This document shows, one piece after another, positions 32,318 through 45,056 of a DNA stretch of 64,000 nt (position 1 is the first letter of the stretch; each line of letters opens with the position of its first letter). Source of the DNA: Plecoglossus altivelis (Eukaryota; Chordata; Actinopteri; Osmeriformes; Plecoglossidae). Both the position numbers and the translations under genes were made by a program. The stretch spans positions 4,044,636 through 4,108,635 of the forward strand of contig BROE01000007.1 of NCBI GenBank assembly GCA_036571765.1, given 5' to 3'. Under the pieces are notes generated by a model that made no database searches, was not told where the DNA came from, and saw only the letters and a program-made list of their open reading frames with translations.

Positions 32318-33372
32318 CGAGCCTGCTCGCCCACGTTCAAGCCTCCATCCCGGAGCAGCAATAAACAGGAGAACAGCGGGGGGTTCCTACCTCTGCTGCC
32401 ACTCATCACACATTTATTCTCTTATTCCTATTAATGGGTCCTTATGAATAATGGAGTCAGCCCTCTGCTACATGGCACAGGGTCACTCTGAAGGCCCCCC
32501 ACCCCCCTTCCCAAATACTGCCCATTATCTCCGTGGAATACATTAAGGCTTCAGCGAGCGGGCCCCCCAAGCCGGACCACGCTTGCCCTTGCTGACGAGG
32601 GAATTCTGGGAAGATGATGACATCATCAGACGCGTGCGTGCTCTGAAGGGCAGCGGCGAACTCTGGGAAGATGCCGTCCTCTGTGCTCTCTCCTTCGTGC
32701 GCGCAACACTTTCTCCGTGATAGAGGGACAGTGAGACGGAACTTGCATTCGTCCCCCACGCCCTCACCTGCGGCGCACAACTGAACTACGAGAGCAACAT
32801 TTGTTCCCCGGCACATGGCAAGGTGCCACGCTGTTCAACTCTCAGTTCCGATGATTCCTGGCGACTGGAAATGTGTGCTCTCTGTTCCCGCTGCGTCTCC
32901 ACCACCAGAGGGTTACCTACCACTCAGCAGCCATGGTCGACACACTCCGTCCTCCACGGCAGAAAATCCACAATTACCTCGTGGCGGCTATTTTCAGACC
33001 GAACCTCGGTTGAGTCTTTAGAGTCTCCTGTACCTGACGCACATGCGTACGCGCACGGCAGCACGCAGGAGACACGGCTGCCTCTTAGCAACCAAAAGGC
33101 GGTGTGAAATCGACGTTTTTCTTTGAACAATGGTTCAAAATCTCTCCCTGCCGCCGTGGCAGGATGGTGGTTGTGTGTGTGTGTATGTGCGCGTGTGTGT
33201 GTGTGAGGGTGTGTGTGTCCTACATTAGTGCTGCGATTACTGGGCTAAAGTTAGAGAGCTTTGACGTGGGGCTAAATGCTGTCTTCCGCAGCGTGTCCCT
33301 AAACAGAGAAGACTGCCTCTCTCTATCCTCTGCACGGTCTCTCACTCTCGATATCCTCATCTAGACATTTCC
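32318..33372. other. intergenic DNA, nothing recognised
   Basis: Mostly unique; includes the 15-bp odd palindrome GATGATGACATCATC at 32613-32627 and a TG run near 33174-33218. Confidence 0.4.

Positions 33373-33410
<38 letters not shown>
33373..33410. repeat. (CT)n microsatellite
   Basis: Uninterrupted TC repeat. Confidence 0.95.
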
Positions 33411-33413
<3 letters not shown>

Positions 33414-33649
33414 CCCTCTATGTCTCTGCCTCCTCTCTGCTGATTTTCTTTCATTTCCTCCTTGCCTCTCCCCTCCAATGTCTCCTTTGCATTTTCTCCT
33501 TCCTTCCCCTCTCATCAACCTCTCCTCTCTCTCCTTCCCCCCTTTCATTCCCTCTCCCCTCGTCTCCCCTCGTCACTCGCTCACGGTGTCCCAACCTCCA
33601 TGGCTTGTGCCAACCTTGTCTTTCTGTCGCAATCCTTCACTTCATCTCT

Positions 33650-33770
33650 GGCTCTCTGTCTCGGCCGGTCGGCTCTCTGTCTGGGCCTGTCTGGCTCTCT
33701 GTCTGGGCCTGTCTGGCTCTCTGTCTGGGCCTGTCTGGCTCTCTGTCTGGGCCTGTCTGGCTCTCTGTCT
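33650..33770. repeat. 22-bp tandem repeat (GGCTCTCTGTCTGGGCCTGT)
   Basis: About five copies of GGCTCTCTGTCTGGGCCTGT plus CT; the first is degenerate. Confidence 0.93.
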
Positions 33771-34199
33771 CCTCCTGTTCAGGGATGGAGGCCGGAAGGC
33801 CCGGACGGCTCTTCTGTCTAGCCCCTAGAATTGATCATCCACCTTCCCCATGTAGTTTCCCACTTTTCTCTTCCGCGTCACCGCCGTTTTGCATTTTGGG
33901 TGTCTGTCTCTTGTCCTCCCTCATTTTTTGCTCTTCTCCTCTTTCGCTCTCTCGTTCTCTCTCCGACTCCCTCTCCGCCCTCACTCTGTCTTTCCGTGTT
34001 TGTCTCGCTCTCTCTCCCTCCGTCCCTCTTTCTCCCCGTACGTGCGTTTGAGGGCGACACCTGACACCCCCCTGTGGCGTCGGCAGCTTGTTTGTGGCCA
34101 TAAACGACATTCCGGTGTGTGTCACCTCATCTCCCGTCTGCAGGGAAGCTGTCAGCTCCCAGAGGCGCGACGGCTCCGCTTCCTGGCCTCTGATTAATC

Positions 34200-34915
34200 C
34201 ACACATCCTCTCTCTCCTCCTCCTCCTCCCCACCTCTTCCTCGCCCCTTCTACTCTTTTTACCACTTCTTTCCGGTTCCTTTCCTCCTCCTTTTTCTCTC
34301 TCCTTCCCCTGGTGCTCCTGCCCAGCGTCCTCCTTCCCCCTCCTCCTCCTCCACCACCTTTACCTACTCCCTCCCCTCCTCCCTCCCCTCATTCTCCTCC
34401 TCCCTTCCCTCCCCTCCTCCCTCCCTCCCTCCCTCCCTCCCCTTCTCTCCCTCCTCCTCCTCTACCACCTTCACCTAATCCCTCTTCGCTCCTCTCCCCT
34501 CCTTCTCCTCTTCTCTACCTCCCTCCCCTTCTCCTCCCCCTCCTCCTCCACTCACCTTCTACTCCTCCCTCCCTCTTCCCCCTTCCCTCTCCCCTCCTCC
34601 TCCGCACTTCCTCCGCACACTTCACCCTGCTCATTCTCCGTCTTCTTCTCTCCTCCCTCTCCCCTCCTCATCCTCATCCACCTCGTCCTCCCGCCCCCTC
34701 ACACTCCTCTCTTCACCCTCTCTCCTCCCTCCCTCCCCTCCCCCCTTCCCCTCCTCCCCCTCCTCCTCCGCCACCACCTTCACCCTGCTCCATTCTCCGT
34801 CCCCTTCTTCTACTCCTCCCTCCCTCCATCCCCTCCTCATCCTCATCCACCTCCGTCCCTCCCCGCCCCTCCTCCACCTCCTCTCTTCCCACCCTCTCCT
34901 ACCCCTCCTCCCTGT
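34200..34915. repeat. 700-bp polypyrimidine (CCTCCT) tract
   Basis: Almost pure C/T sequence of CCTCCTCCT and CCCTCCCT type. Long Pro/Ser/Leu frames on the plus strand and Gly/Glu/Arg frames on the minus strand are not genes. Confidence 0.93.
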
Positions 34916-35940
34916 GATAAGCGAGGGTGATGGGAGCCGAGGGAAGAGGCGATGCAGTCGGCCTCCAGAGCAGAGCTGCTGATAACAGCACGCTGCCCCA
35001 GGAATAATAGACTTGATTGAATTAGCCATCCATTTCTCCCGCACACTCGTAAATCTAGAGACGCCCGGAACACGCTGGCAGCGCAACGGTCAAAATGGGG
35101 GTGAGGGGGAGGTGGGAGGAGGGAGGGCGAGACAGAGAGAGGGAGAGAGAGACACTTTTAAAGATACAGACAGAGGTACAGACAGACAGACAGAGTGTGT
35201 GTTAGTAGGTGTCAAGAAGGAGGTCCCTCTGCCTCCTCCCCCCCCCTAGCAAACACCCAGGCCAGTCTCCCAGCCTCCCTCCCCCTGCCTCCTGCCTCCT
35301 CAGGTTCAGCCATGCCTGTCTCTGGCTCGTGCTGCTGTCTGCACACGTAAACCACCCTCGGAGCACCACAGCTGCTCTGTTGACACGACAGCACCGCCTC
35401 ACCACACCGCTGTCTTCCCCCACCGGCGCTTCGAAAAACGCTCTGCCGTGATGTCGCATGTCGACATCAGCGAGGGCGGAGCTTGGCGAACGAGGCATTT
35501 AGACATGACCAGCCACACAGAGCTGGTCATGCAGTCCTCTGACCAGCTAGCAGGGCCGGCCATATATTTTGCCCGGATACAAATCAATGCTTGTCATTGG
35601 CTGTATTTATTGTTGTAGTGTTTTTTTCTAGCTTGTTAACTCTTCGCGAACACAGCTGACACAGTGGCAGTTCTTCTGTTTCCTAACAGCTTTGCGAGAG
35701 AGACTGTTGAATAATAAGTGAAAGGGGGTGAGAAGAAAGGAGGGGGAGGGAGGGGGAGAGTGAGAGAGATGCGAGGGGGAGAGGGACAAAGAGAGGGAGA
35801 GACAAAAGAGGGGGAGAAGGAGGTGGAGAGAGAGCGAGCGAGTGAGAGAGCAAGAGAGAGAGAGAAATGAAATTACATCCCTCATAACCTTCACATTTAC
35901 ATTCTGATCCATTCTAACAATATTACACCCGGGCCTTGTT
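34916..35940. other. intergenic DNA with GA islands
   Basis: GA-rich near 35100-35200 and 35720-35870; otherwise unique. No gene recognised. Confidence 0.4.
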
Positions 35941-35949
35941 CTAATACCC

Positions 35950-36265
35950 TGGAATTTCTCCCTCCCTCCCTCACTCCCTCCCTCCCTGTCACCCTGTCTC
36001 TCTCTCTCACTCATTCACTCCCTCCCTCCCCGTCACTCTGTCTCTCTCACTCATTCACTCCCTCCCTCCCCGTCACCCTGTCTCTCTCATTCATTCATTC
36101 ACTCCCTCCATCCCTCCCTGTCACCCTGTCTCTCTCTCTCACTTATTCACTCCCTCCCTCCCCGTCACTCTGTCTCTCTCACTCATTCACTCCCTCCCTT
36201 CCCGTCACCCTGTCTCTCCCATTCACTCATTCACTCCCTCCATCCCTCCCTCTCACCGGGCCTCC
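35950..36265. repeat. CT-rich tandem repeat (TCACTCCCTCCCTCCCCGTC)
   Basis: Repeating blocks of TCATTCACTCCCTCCCTCCC followed by GTCACCCTGTCTCTCTC, unit about 45-60 bp. Confidence 0.9.
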
Positions 36266-36949
36266 CTCCCTCCCCCTCTCCTTCTCCATCCTGCATTCTG
36301 AGATTACTTCCCCTCCTCTGACACAGGGGAGCACCTGAAGTCATGACGTCATATTTCAGCAGGCTGCCATATCTCGGTAATCTACGCGGAGCTCGGTCCA
36401 CATGGCGCTACATGTGGCCTCCCTTTTGCCCTAGGTTTAACCCCCCCCGCCACCCCTTCCCATCACCAGTCCCTCCTCCACCACCCCTCGCCACCCCTTC
36501 CCTCCTCCTCCCCACCTGCCTCCCTGTCTCACCCCCCTCTCCACGATGCTTTAGAGTTACAGAGAGACCGTGTCGTGAGATCCCGCAGCTACACGAACGT
36601 CAGAGGAGCCGATAGGTCACCTTGGCGGGTCTATTCTGGGTTGACCAATGGCTGACGCGCTGGTTGGAATGGTACCCATGGTGACCGTCGTGACTCAGCC
36701 AATCCCCTATATCCCCTCGGATGCGTGAACCAGAGATCTATCCTGAGGGTGCTGATCTGAGAGCGGTCGACCCCTCGCTGAATCATGACCCTGGCCATTA
36801 GCAGGGGACAGGACCGGCTGACCTTGATTCAGTGTCTGAGTCAGGGACATGAAGAGAGGCGGGGAAGTTGGAGGTGGATAAGAGATGTCTGGAAGTCAAA
36901 TGTTGCTTTCAGACCGATTGAGACACTTACCTCTCCATTGTTTTCCTGC

Positions 36950-37325
36950 TGCCCTTCATGTGTTTGTCTCTATCCATCCCTCGTTCACACGTTTCTTTTT
37001 CTCTTTGGTCCTGTTTACTTTTCTACCTTCGTCCGTGTGACCCTGTGTCTATTACCCTCCCTCTCCTTCCTTGCCTCCTTCCTTCCTGTCCCCCTGTTCC
37101 CCTCTCTCCATCTATCTTCCTTCCTCCCTCTCTTTATCCCACTCTCCTCTCTCCCACCCGCCCCCCTCTCTCCATCTCCCTCTTCCCACCCTCTCTCTAT
37201 CTCCCTCTCTCTCCCTTTCTCCCTCTCTCCCCCTCTCTCCATCTCTCTCTCTCCATCTCCCGCTCTACCCCTCTCACCCTATCTCCGTTTCCCTCTCTCC
37301 CCCACTCTCCCTCTCCCTCTGCTGT
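36950..37325. repeat. CT-rich low-complexity tract
   Basis: CTCTCTCC/CCCTCTCTCC pyrimidine tract. Confidence 0.9.
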
Positions 37326-38649
37326 AGCGGCTGTTCATTTGCATCCCAGTGTTGCCTCTCTCTCTCTCTTATGAAGGACCAGGTCACTGATCCGAGCTAA
37401 GCGTCGCCACCCTGTGCGGATGAGAAGCCACTCAAGGCAGGCTCTGACGTGAGGTCACACACACGCGCGTGCGAGCGCACACACACACACACAAAGCATT
37501 GTCTGCGAGGCCTGACATTGGCGCGCGCATCACCGCCTCGGCGATAACCGCGCGCGTGGGAGCGTCACAGCCCTGTCTGTGTCTTTGATGAGCTGAGAGG
37601 GTGAGGAGGGGACGGGCCAGATCTATCTTGCTGTCACACGGTGGTCTGTGCCAGCACCTTGTGACAGCACGCGGAGGAACACAGGGTGAAGGATATTAGC
37701 GTTGTACCACCGCCGAGTTTATTCAACTATCAATCAACTTGGGATGGCGCGGCGTAAAAGCATCTGTGTTAGCAGTGTGCGTGCAGTGCCTGTCTGTTTG
37801 AGAGTGTGTCTGTGTGAGTGTGTGTCTGTGTGAGTGTGTGTGTGTGCGCGTGTGACAAGGAGGGTGTTGCTATGCTTAGTGGAACCTCATTACCCTGTAG
37901 CTTTGTGTCTGGGTGTGGCAGCGTCTCTCGCCTTCAAGCCTTGTCCTTGACTTGCCTGGCTATCTGACACGCACACACACGTGCCACCACACACACACAC
38001 ACACACACACACAGCCCCTCATGTAAGCACCCACTCCACATGCGCACGTGTGTACGCCCCTCCAAGCACCCGCAAACACATGCGTCCACACGCATCAATA
38101 TCCCCCAAAAACACACTTCTCCGCCTTCACGCCCACGCACACGCACAACCGCGCGCGTCCACATGTCCAACACAGACGCAACAAAACCTCGTTACATAGG
38201 CAGCTGCTGGTTGCCCCGTCGACCAACGGGGAGGAGATGTATGAGTCACTTCAAATTCGAACAGCTCCCATCAAAGGAGACATGGGCAGTACCTCACGAT
38301 ATGGGGAGGGAACCTTCTGTGCAGTTAGCAACTCTGTATACAACACCAGACAACAGCAGCAACCACTAGGATGTTCTGCAGCCCTGCAGTGGCGTGTTTC
38401 TGGAGGAGAGTTGTGTTTCTGTTGACATGGGTATTCGGCATCTCAAGCCGTGACAGCAATCCCCAGCCTGTCACCCCTTCGACTGCTCTCACCCAGCTTC
38501 CTTGCTCTGTTTGTGGGAAAACACCGCACAAACACAGGGAAACACGCGCGTGTGCTTGGACGCACAGAAACACCTAGAAACACCACACGCACACAGACGT
38601 CGCAGAAAAACAAGACAAGTGCGCGCAAACAGCATGCAAACGCACAAAC
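37326..38649. other. intergenic DNA with CA/TG islands
   Basis: CA at about 37455-37492 and 37970-38013, TG at about 37800-37855; otherwise unique. Nothing coding recognised. Confidence 0.4.
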
Positions 38650-39456
38650 ACTCAGCAAACACCACATAAATGCACACTGTAAACACAACACAAACACACT
38701 CTGTAAACACCACACAAACACACTCTGTAAACACCACACAAACACACCCTGTAAACACAAACACACCCTGTAAACACAACACAAACACACTCTGTAAACA
38801 CCACGCACACACACTCTGTAAACACAACACAAACACACACTGTAAACACCACACAAACACACTCTGCAAACACAAACACACTCTGTAAACACAACACAAA
38901 CACACTCTGTAAACACAACACAAACACACTCTGTAAACACCACACAAACACACTCTGTAAACGCCACACAAACACACTCTGTAAACACAAACGCACTCTG
39001 TAAACACAACACAAACACACTCTGTAAACACAACACAAACACACCCTGTAAACACCACACAAACACACCCTGTAAACACCACACAAACACACTCTGTAAA
39101 CACCACGCACACACACTCTGTAAACACCACACAAACACTCTCTGCAAACACAAACGCATTCTGTAAACACAACACAAACACACACTGTTAACACCACACA
39201 AACACACACTGTAAACACCACACAAACACACTCTGTAAACGCCACACAAACACACTCTGTTAACACCACACAAACACACACTGTAAACACCACACAAACA
39301 CACACTGTAAACACCACACAAACACACTCTGCAAACACAAACACACTCTGTAAACACCTCACAAACACACTCTGTAAACACCACACAAACACACACTGTA
39401 AACACCACACAAACACACACTGTAAACACCACACAAACGCACACTGTAAACACCAC
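38650..39456. repeat. about 22-bp minisatellite rich in forkhead motif TGTAAACA
   Basis: About 35 units of CTCTGTAAACACCACACAAA plus CACA. By hand count about 27 units carry exact TGTAAACA; others have TGCAAACA, TGTTAACA or TGTAAACG. On the minus strand this reads as a 425-residue Cys/Val-rich frame, which is an artefact. Confidence 0.94.
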
Positions 39457-39537
39457 CCACCCCAAATGATCACCTGGGTGCTTGACAGTGTGAACATGTC
39501 TGTGCCTACACCTCAGGCATCCACAGAAAACATGAGC

Positions 39538-39925
39538 ATACACACACACACACACACACCACATGCACGCGCACACACCACATGCACACACCACATGCAC
39601 ACACACACCACATGCGCACACGCACACACCACATGTACACACACACCACATGCACACACACACACCACATGCACACACACACCACATGCACACACATAGA
39701 CACCACATGCACAAACACACACATCACATGCACACATACACCACACGCACATATCGCATGCACACACCACACACACACACACCCACTCAGACACACGCAC
39801 AGAGAAACACCACAGCAACACAAACAAGCACACACAACTGCACAGCAGACACACACGGACACACACACACACACACCACGCCATACAAGCACACACACAA
39901 GCCACACACCGGACACGCACACACA
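39538..39925. repeat. CA-rich repeat with ACCACATGCACA modules
   Basis: (CA)n interspersed with CACACCACATGCACACACAC units. Confidence 0.92.
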
Positions 39926-40479
39926 GGATCAGGAGCCAGGAGACCCACACCTTCAGTCCCCCACAATCCTATTCTCACATTCTGCTGCAGAACACTGCTG
40001 GTGTTGCCTGGCAATAGCTCAGCGATGTTCCACCAGACTTGACGAGCGGAACAGCATCTCCGTGTTCTGTGTTCTTGTCATCTCCGTCGAGAAACAAAGA
40101 GGGATTTTTTAACACTTGGTGAAGTGAGAGAGGAGGAGGCAGAGTTTATTGAAATGTCTGTTTTATGATCCCCCTCCTATTGGATGTTGTTTATGCTTTA
40201 CCTCCAGTGAGAGACGATGACGGAACTCGGATGAACCGGAGAGGAACCGCTGTTTAAAAGGCTGGTGTGAGAGATGGAAACGACTGGGTGTGATATCTTG
40301 ATAGGCAATTAAAGCAAACACAAATCGATGTGACCATGTTCATTTTCATTTTGGCGTTTTCGTCTCCCAGGCACAGCCTCTGTAACGTCGCCATCTAGTG
40401 ATCTTGTGGTGAAAGAAGCACTTCTGAGCGACGGAGGTTAGGAGAGTTGTGGACAGTAGAGAGGAGTAAAGCAATATAG

Positions 40480-41023
40480 ATAGAGTGCAATGAAGAGCAT
40501 TAGAGGGATGCAAAGTAACAGAGTAGAGTAGAGCAGATCAGAGTAGAGTAGAGTAAAGTACAGTCATGCAGATTAGATTAGATCAGCACAGAGTAGAGTC
40601 ATGCAGATTAGATTAGATTAGATTAGATTAGATTAGAGTAGAGTAGAGTAGAGTAGAGTACAGTCGAGTACAGAAGAGTATGGTAGAGTAGAGTAGAGTA
40701 GAGCAGTGTAGAGCAGAGTACAGTAGTGCAGACTATATTAGAGTGGAGCAGAGCAGAGCAGAATAGTGTTGAGTAGAGTAGAGCAGAGCAGAGTACAGTC
40801 ATGCATATTAGATTAGATTAGATTAGATTAGAGTAGAGTAGGGTAGGGTAGAGTTGAGCAGAGCAGAGCAGTGCAGAGCAGTGCAGAGTAGAGTAGAACA
40901 GAGCAGAGTACAGTAGTGCAGATTAGAGTAGAGAAGAGAAGAGCGGAGCAGAGTGCAGTAGTGCAGAGCAGATTAGAGTAGAGTAGAGTAGTGCAGAGTA
41001 GAGTAGAGTAGAAGAGAGTAGAG
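40480..41023. repeat. 5-bp (AGAGT/AGATT) satellite-like array
   Basis: Pentanucleotide repeats TAGAG, TAGAT, CAGAG and CAGTG in blocks, with a longer block GTACAGTCATGCAGATTAGA recurring three times (about 40558, 40590, 40795). Confidence 0.93.
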
Positions 41024-41168
41024 CCCTGTGTACCAGCACCACAGATCCTGCCGCTTCACACCCCAGTCTGCTGTCACCCACCTGACACCCCCAGGGAGAT
41101 GAGTCAGATCCCAGTGCTACATCCCACCACAAACACAGACAGGACAGCCTTCCATGGGCTTGTGACAG

Positions 41169-41250
41169 CCTCTCTCTCTCTCTCTCTCTCTCAGTCTGCC
41201 TCCATCCCTCTCTCTCCCTCTCTGTCCCCATCTCTCTCTCTCTCTCCACC
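41169..41250. repeat. (CT)n microsatellite
   Basis: TCTCTC run with short interruptions. Confidence 0.92.
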
Positions 41251-41494
41251 AGTGCTTACGTATCTTTCCATCTCGCATCCTGTTGTCTCTCCTCGCCTCG
41301 TCTTTAGTTCCGCGAAGGGCGACGGCGGTGTTCCATCTGAAGTTTCATCAGAAATGTCTGCTTTCCTCCTGCAGCCTGCAGCCACCCAGACGCAGAGCTG
41401 ATGAAAGCCCAGGAAAACAGCTCAAGCGATGAGATTGGTGGGAAAGCTATTCTACCTGTGAGGATAATAGTCTGGCCTCTGTCACAGGGAGCAG

Positions 41495-41812
41495 GCAGAG
41501 GGGGGTTAGGGGGGAGGGGGGGTTGGGAAAGAAGACAGGGGAATGAGGGAATGGACCGAGGGCAGGGGATGGGGAGAGAGAAAGAATGAGAGAGACGGAG
41601 GGATAGAGGGATGAGGGCAGGGGGTGAGAGATGGAGGGAGAGGGAGATGCCTGGAGGGAGATGGCAGGGGAGGGAAGAGGCCTGAAGAGGGAGGAAGGGA
41701 GGTAGGGGGAGAGAGCAAGGAGACGGGCGCCGGGAGAGAGAAAGAGGGAGAGAGAGGCGGGGGGGACGGAGAGCGAGATAGAGAGCGAGATAAAGAGAGT
41801 GATAGAGTGGCA
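41495..41812. repeat. G/A-rich tract
   Basis: GGGGAGGG and GAGAGAGA purine-rich DNA. Confidence 0.88.
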
Positions 41813-43140
41813 AACAGACGTTGGTATGCAGCTGTGGCTGCAGGCGGGCTCCTCCAGAGCTGCAGCCTGATCAACGTTCCCTCTGAGCTGGCGGAGGAAG
41901 AGCAGCATGGGGAGGAGGAGGAGAAGGGGGATGCGAGACAGCGATAGGAGCCGCCTTGCACCTGACGAGCGAACGTGCAAGCTGGAAGGGAACGGCTTTG
42001 CTGGAGAGAGGTGCTGTGGGGGGGGGGGGACTTCTCACCTATCTGGAAAACAAACGAATGTGCTCGGAAACGCACGAGGGAGTCGGCAACGCCAAAAGAG
42101 CGTTCCCTCTTTTATTGTTGCTCTTCTTGAGATTAGGTGGAGATTCAACGGAGTCGCTGGTAATTGCAATGCCAGTGTTGACATGGGGTGAGCGGGTGTT
42201 GACCAATTTGCACTTAAAATTCAAACGTGGTCCCACCACATCGTCGAGGGGGGGGAAAGGAATTTAATCAAATTAATGAGACTGCCTTATTGTCCTGAAT
42301 TCATTTCTAAAAGGGCTGGGACGAAGGTTATCTAGAATTCACTCATTTGAGAAATTTAATGACTCCTTACTTCTGGGACAATGACATGATTTATAACACT
42401 TATAACCACCCCCCTACCACCACCACTACCACCAATACACACACACACACACACACACACCCTCACATGCACACACAGCACATATACAAACGGCCAATTG
42501 CATCAGAATAGAAATCAAGTCCATTGAGTCGTGTCCCAAGATTCCATATCCCAGAATCCCATTGTGTTCTTCATTAGAAATCCAATTAAACGAACAGGCT
42601 TCTGCCGTTCGACTCAGTTGATCGCTTTTTAATCACCTCGTGCCTTCAACTCATTTGTTTGTTTACATTTAACTGCCCACAAATGCGTCTGACGGTAAAG
42701 GACGTTAATACCTGCCGGTGACTGGGAACACCTAACCAAGAGGATGTATCATTCCTGAGCCCCTTTAACACAACATCAGCATCATCACCAGCTCGGTCTC
42801 TCGTCTGCGTCTACCAGGCAGAGGTGGAGATGGTGAACTACCATTCCAGGTCTGATGTTAAACTGCAGTCTGTTATGAGAGGAAACCCTCCAGAGGGACC
42901 AAAAACAGGGGAAGGAATCAGCCTGTTTACTCCAGGCAGAGGGAGGCCCTGCCGGTCGATGTGGAGAGATTTCCCCCGGGGCTTCTGAGAAGGGCCAAGA
43001 AGCAGGGAGCGACACCAGCAAACATCTTGTCTGTTAAAGATGAAAGGAACTTCACATGTGGATGTGCAGCATCTGATAAGAAGCCAGTGGTGTGTAACTG
43101 CTGGGAGAGATAAGAGCCAGCTCATCTTCCACTTATCCTT
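41813..43140. other. intergenic DNA, nothing recognised
   Basis: Mostly unique and AT-richer from 42260 on, with a CA run at 42438-42470. Confidence 0.4.
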
Positions 43141-43149
43141 CTGGCGGCT

Positions 43150-43400
43150 TCTCTCTCCTTACCTCCCTCGCTCTCGCTCTCTCCTTTTGCGATTGTGTCT
43201 CTGTGTCTGTCTGTCCCTTCATCTCGGTCTCTCTCCTTCTCTCTCTCTCTTTCTGTGTTTCTCTGTGTCTCTCTCTGTCCCCTCTCGTTGTGTCTTTGTC
43301 TCTCTCTTTCTGACTCTCTGTCTCTCTTGCTGAGTCTCTCTCTCTCTCTGTCTCTCTCTCTGAGTCTCTCTCTCTAACTCTCCGTCTCTCTGTGCCTCTA
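43150..43400. repeat. CT-rich low-complexity tract
   Basis: TCTCTCTCTG/TGTCTC pyrimidine-rich DNA. Confidence 0.9.
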
Positions 43401-43680
43401 ACTGCTCCCTGGCTTTTCCACCGTCTCCACGTTCTCCACGATCAGCTCTAGTGCACTTCCCTGCATACATAAAGGCAGTCATGGTTTTTTCCCCCCATGT
43501 CCCATCTTCTACCCACCCTGACTGACCTCTCTGGCAGGGTCGCGCTGTCCGCGCATCACACTCGTCTGATTGCTATGCAGAAGTGTGACATCACACCTCG
43601 TCTCTCTCAGATGAGAGCCGCGAGAGGCTGTGGCAGCCATCCGCTTGCTGTCACTTAGGATAAATCACCCCGTGTACACG

Positions 43681-44251
43681 CTCATCCAGGAACAAACACA
43701 CAGCCATCCAGGAACACACACTTATCCAGGAACACACACACACAGTCATCCAGGGACACACACGCTCATCCAGGAACGCACACACGTTTATCCAGAAACA
43801 CGCACGCACACTCATCCAGGAACGCACACTCACAATCATCCAGGAACACACAAACACGCTCATTCAGGAACACACATACATGCTTATCCAGAAGCACACA
43901 CTCACGATCATCCAGGAACACACACACTCATCCAGGAACATACACACACACTCATTCAGGAACACACACATGCTCATCCAGGAACTCAGACACGTTCATC
44001 CAGGAACACAATCACATGCTCATCCAGTAACACACACCCCTTCATCCAGTAACACACACCCCTTCATCCAGTAACACACACCCCTTCATCCAGGAACACA
44101 CACGTTTATCCAGGAACACACACACATGCTCATCCAGGAACCCACACACACACATGCTCATCCAGGAACTCAGACACGTTCATCCAGGAACACACTCACA
44201 CGCTCATCCAGTAACACACACACACACTCATCCAGGAACACACACGCAGGA
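43681..44251. repeat. 20-24-bp minisatellite (CTCATCCAGGAACACACACA)
   Basis: About 25 copies of TCATCCAGGAACACACA with variable CA length and occasional TTATCCAG. Confidence 0.95.
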
Positions 44252-44339
44252 TAACTCATCTGGACAAGAGGTAACACAAGCAGAGAGGGGAGGATCTGTG
44301 GAGGATAAACTGTGGTTTGACACCTGTCACAAAACACAC

Positions 44340-44520
44340 TGATACAAACACACACACTTACACACCAACACAAACACACCCACGTGTAGTCACACACCCC
44401 ACACAAGATTACACCCACACACACATTTACACACATGCACCCATCTACACACATATTTATGCCAACGAGCGCGGGCACATGTTTGCGCACAGACACCGAC
44501 ACACGCACATACACAAACAC
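44340..44520. repeat. CA-rich DNA
   Basis: Degenerate CACACA with CATTTACACACATGC modules. Confidence 0.85.
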
Positions 44521-44876
44521 AATGAGTATTGTCGTTGTCTCCTCATTTACTGGGTCACATCCTCCACACATCGTGCAAATCACCATGACGACCTTGAAGA
44601 AGATGGCTTCTTTCTCTCATCATCTCAATCCCCCTCTCTCTCTCTTTCTCTCTGCCACACTCTCTATCTTCCCCTCCCCTGTTCTCTGTCACTCTGCCTG
44701 TATCCCCCTGCCTCCCCCCCCTCTCTGTCTCTCTCCCCCTCTCTCACATCCCCTCCCCAGCGTTTACACAGTGCCTGTCCCTGATTTATATGAAGAGCGT
44801 AAAAGACAATATCACCTGAGGTGAGGGTGTTAGGAGGGTGAGAGGCTTCATTGGCGTGATGACTTTGCTCCTGGTG

Positions 44877-45056
44877 GCCTCAGCCCCAGCCTCAGCCTCA
44901 GCCCCTGCCGCAGCCCCAGTCTCAGTCCTTGCCACAGCCCCAGCCCAACCCTTAGCCCCAGCCTTAGGCTCAGCCCCTGCCTCTGCCTCAGTCCTTGCCA
45001 CAGCCTCAGCCCCAGCCCTAGCCCCAGCCTCAGGCTCAACCCCAGCCCCAGCAGGG
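44877..45056. repeat. CCTCAGCCCCAGCC minisatellite
   Basis: 6/12-bp modules CCTCAG and CCCCAG, with CTTGCCACAG interruptions. Its complement resembles the 19017-19222 array. Confidence 0.92.

Noticed and set aside
34088..34930. Plus-strand 280-codon Pro/Leu/Ser frame
   Set aside because: Lies in a polypyrimidine tract; every frame gives the same kind of low-complexity peptide.
38650..39456. CRISPR array
   Set aside because: Regular repeats of about 22 bp but no unique spacers, and the genome is a vertebrate; it is a minisatellite.
38443..39720. Minus-strand 425-codon Cys/Val/Phe-rich frame
   Set aside because: Direct translation of the TGTAAACA/CA minisatellite; no signal of non-repeat coding sequence.
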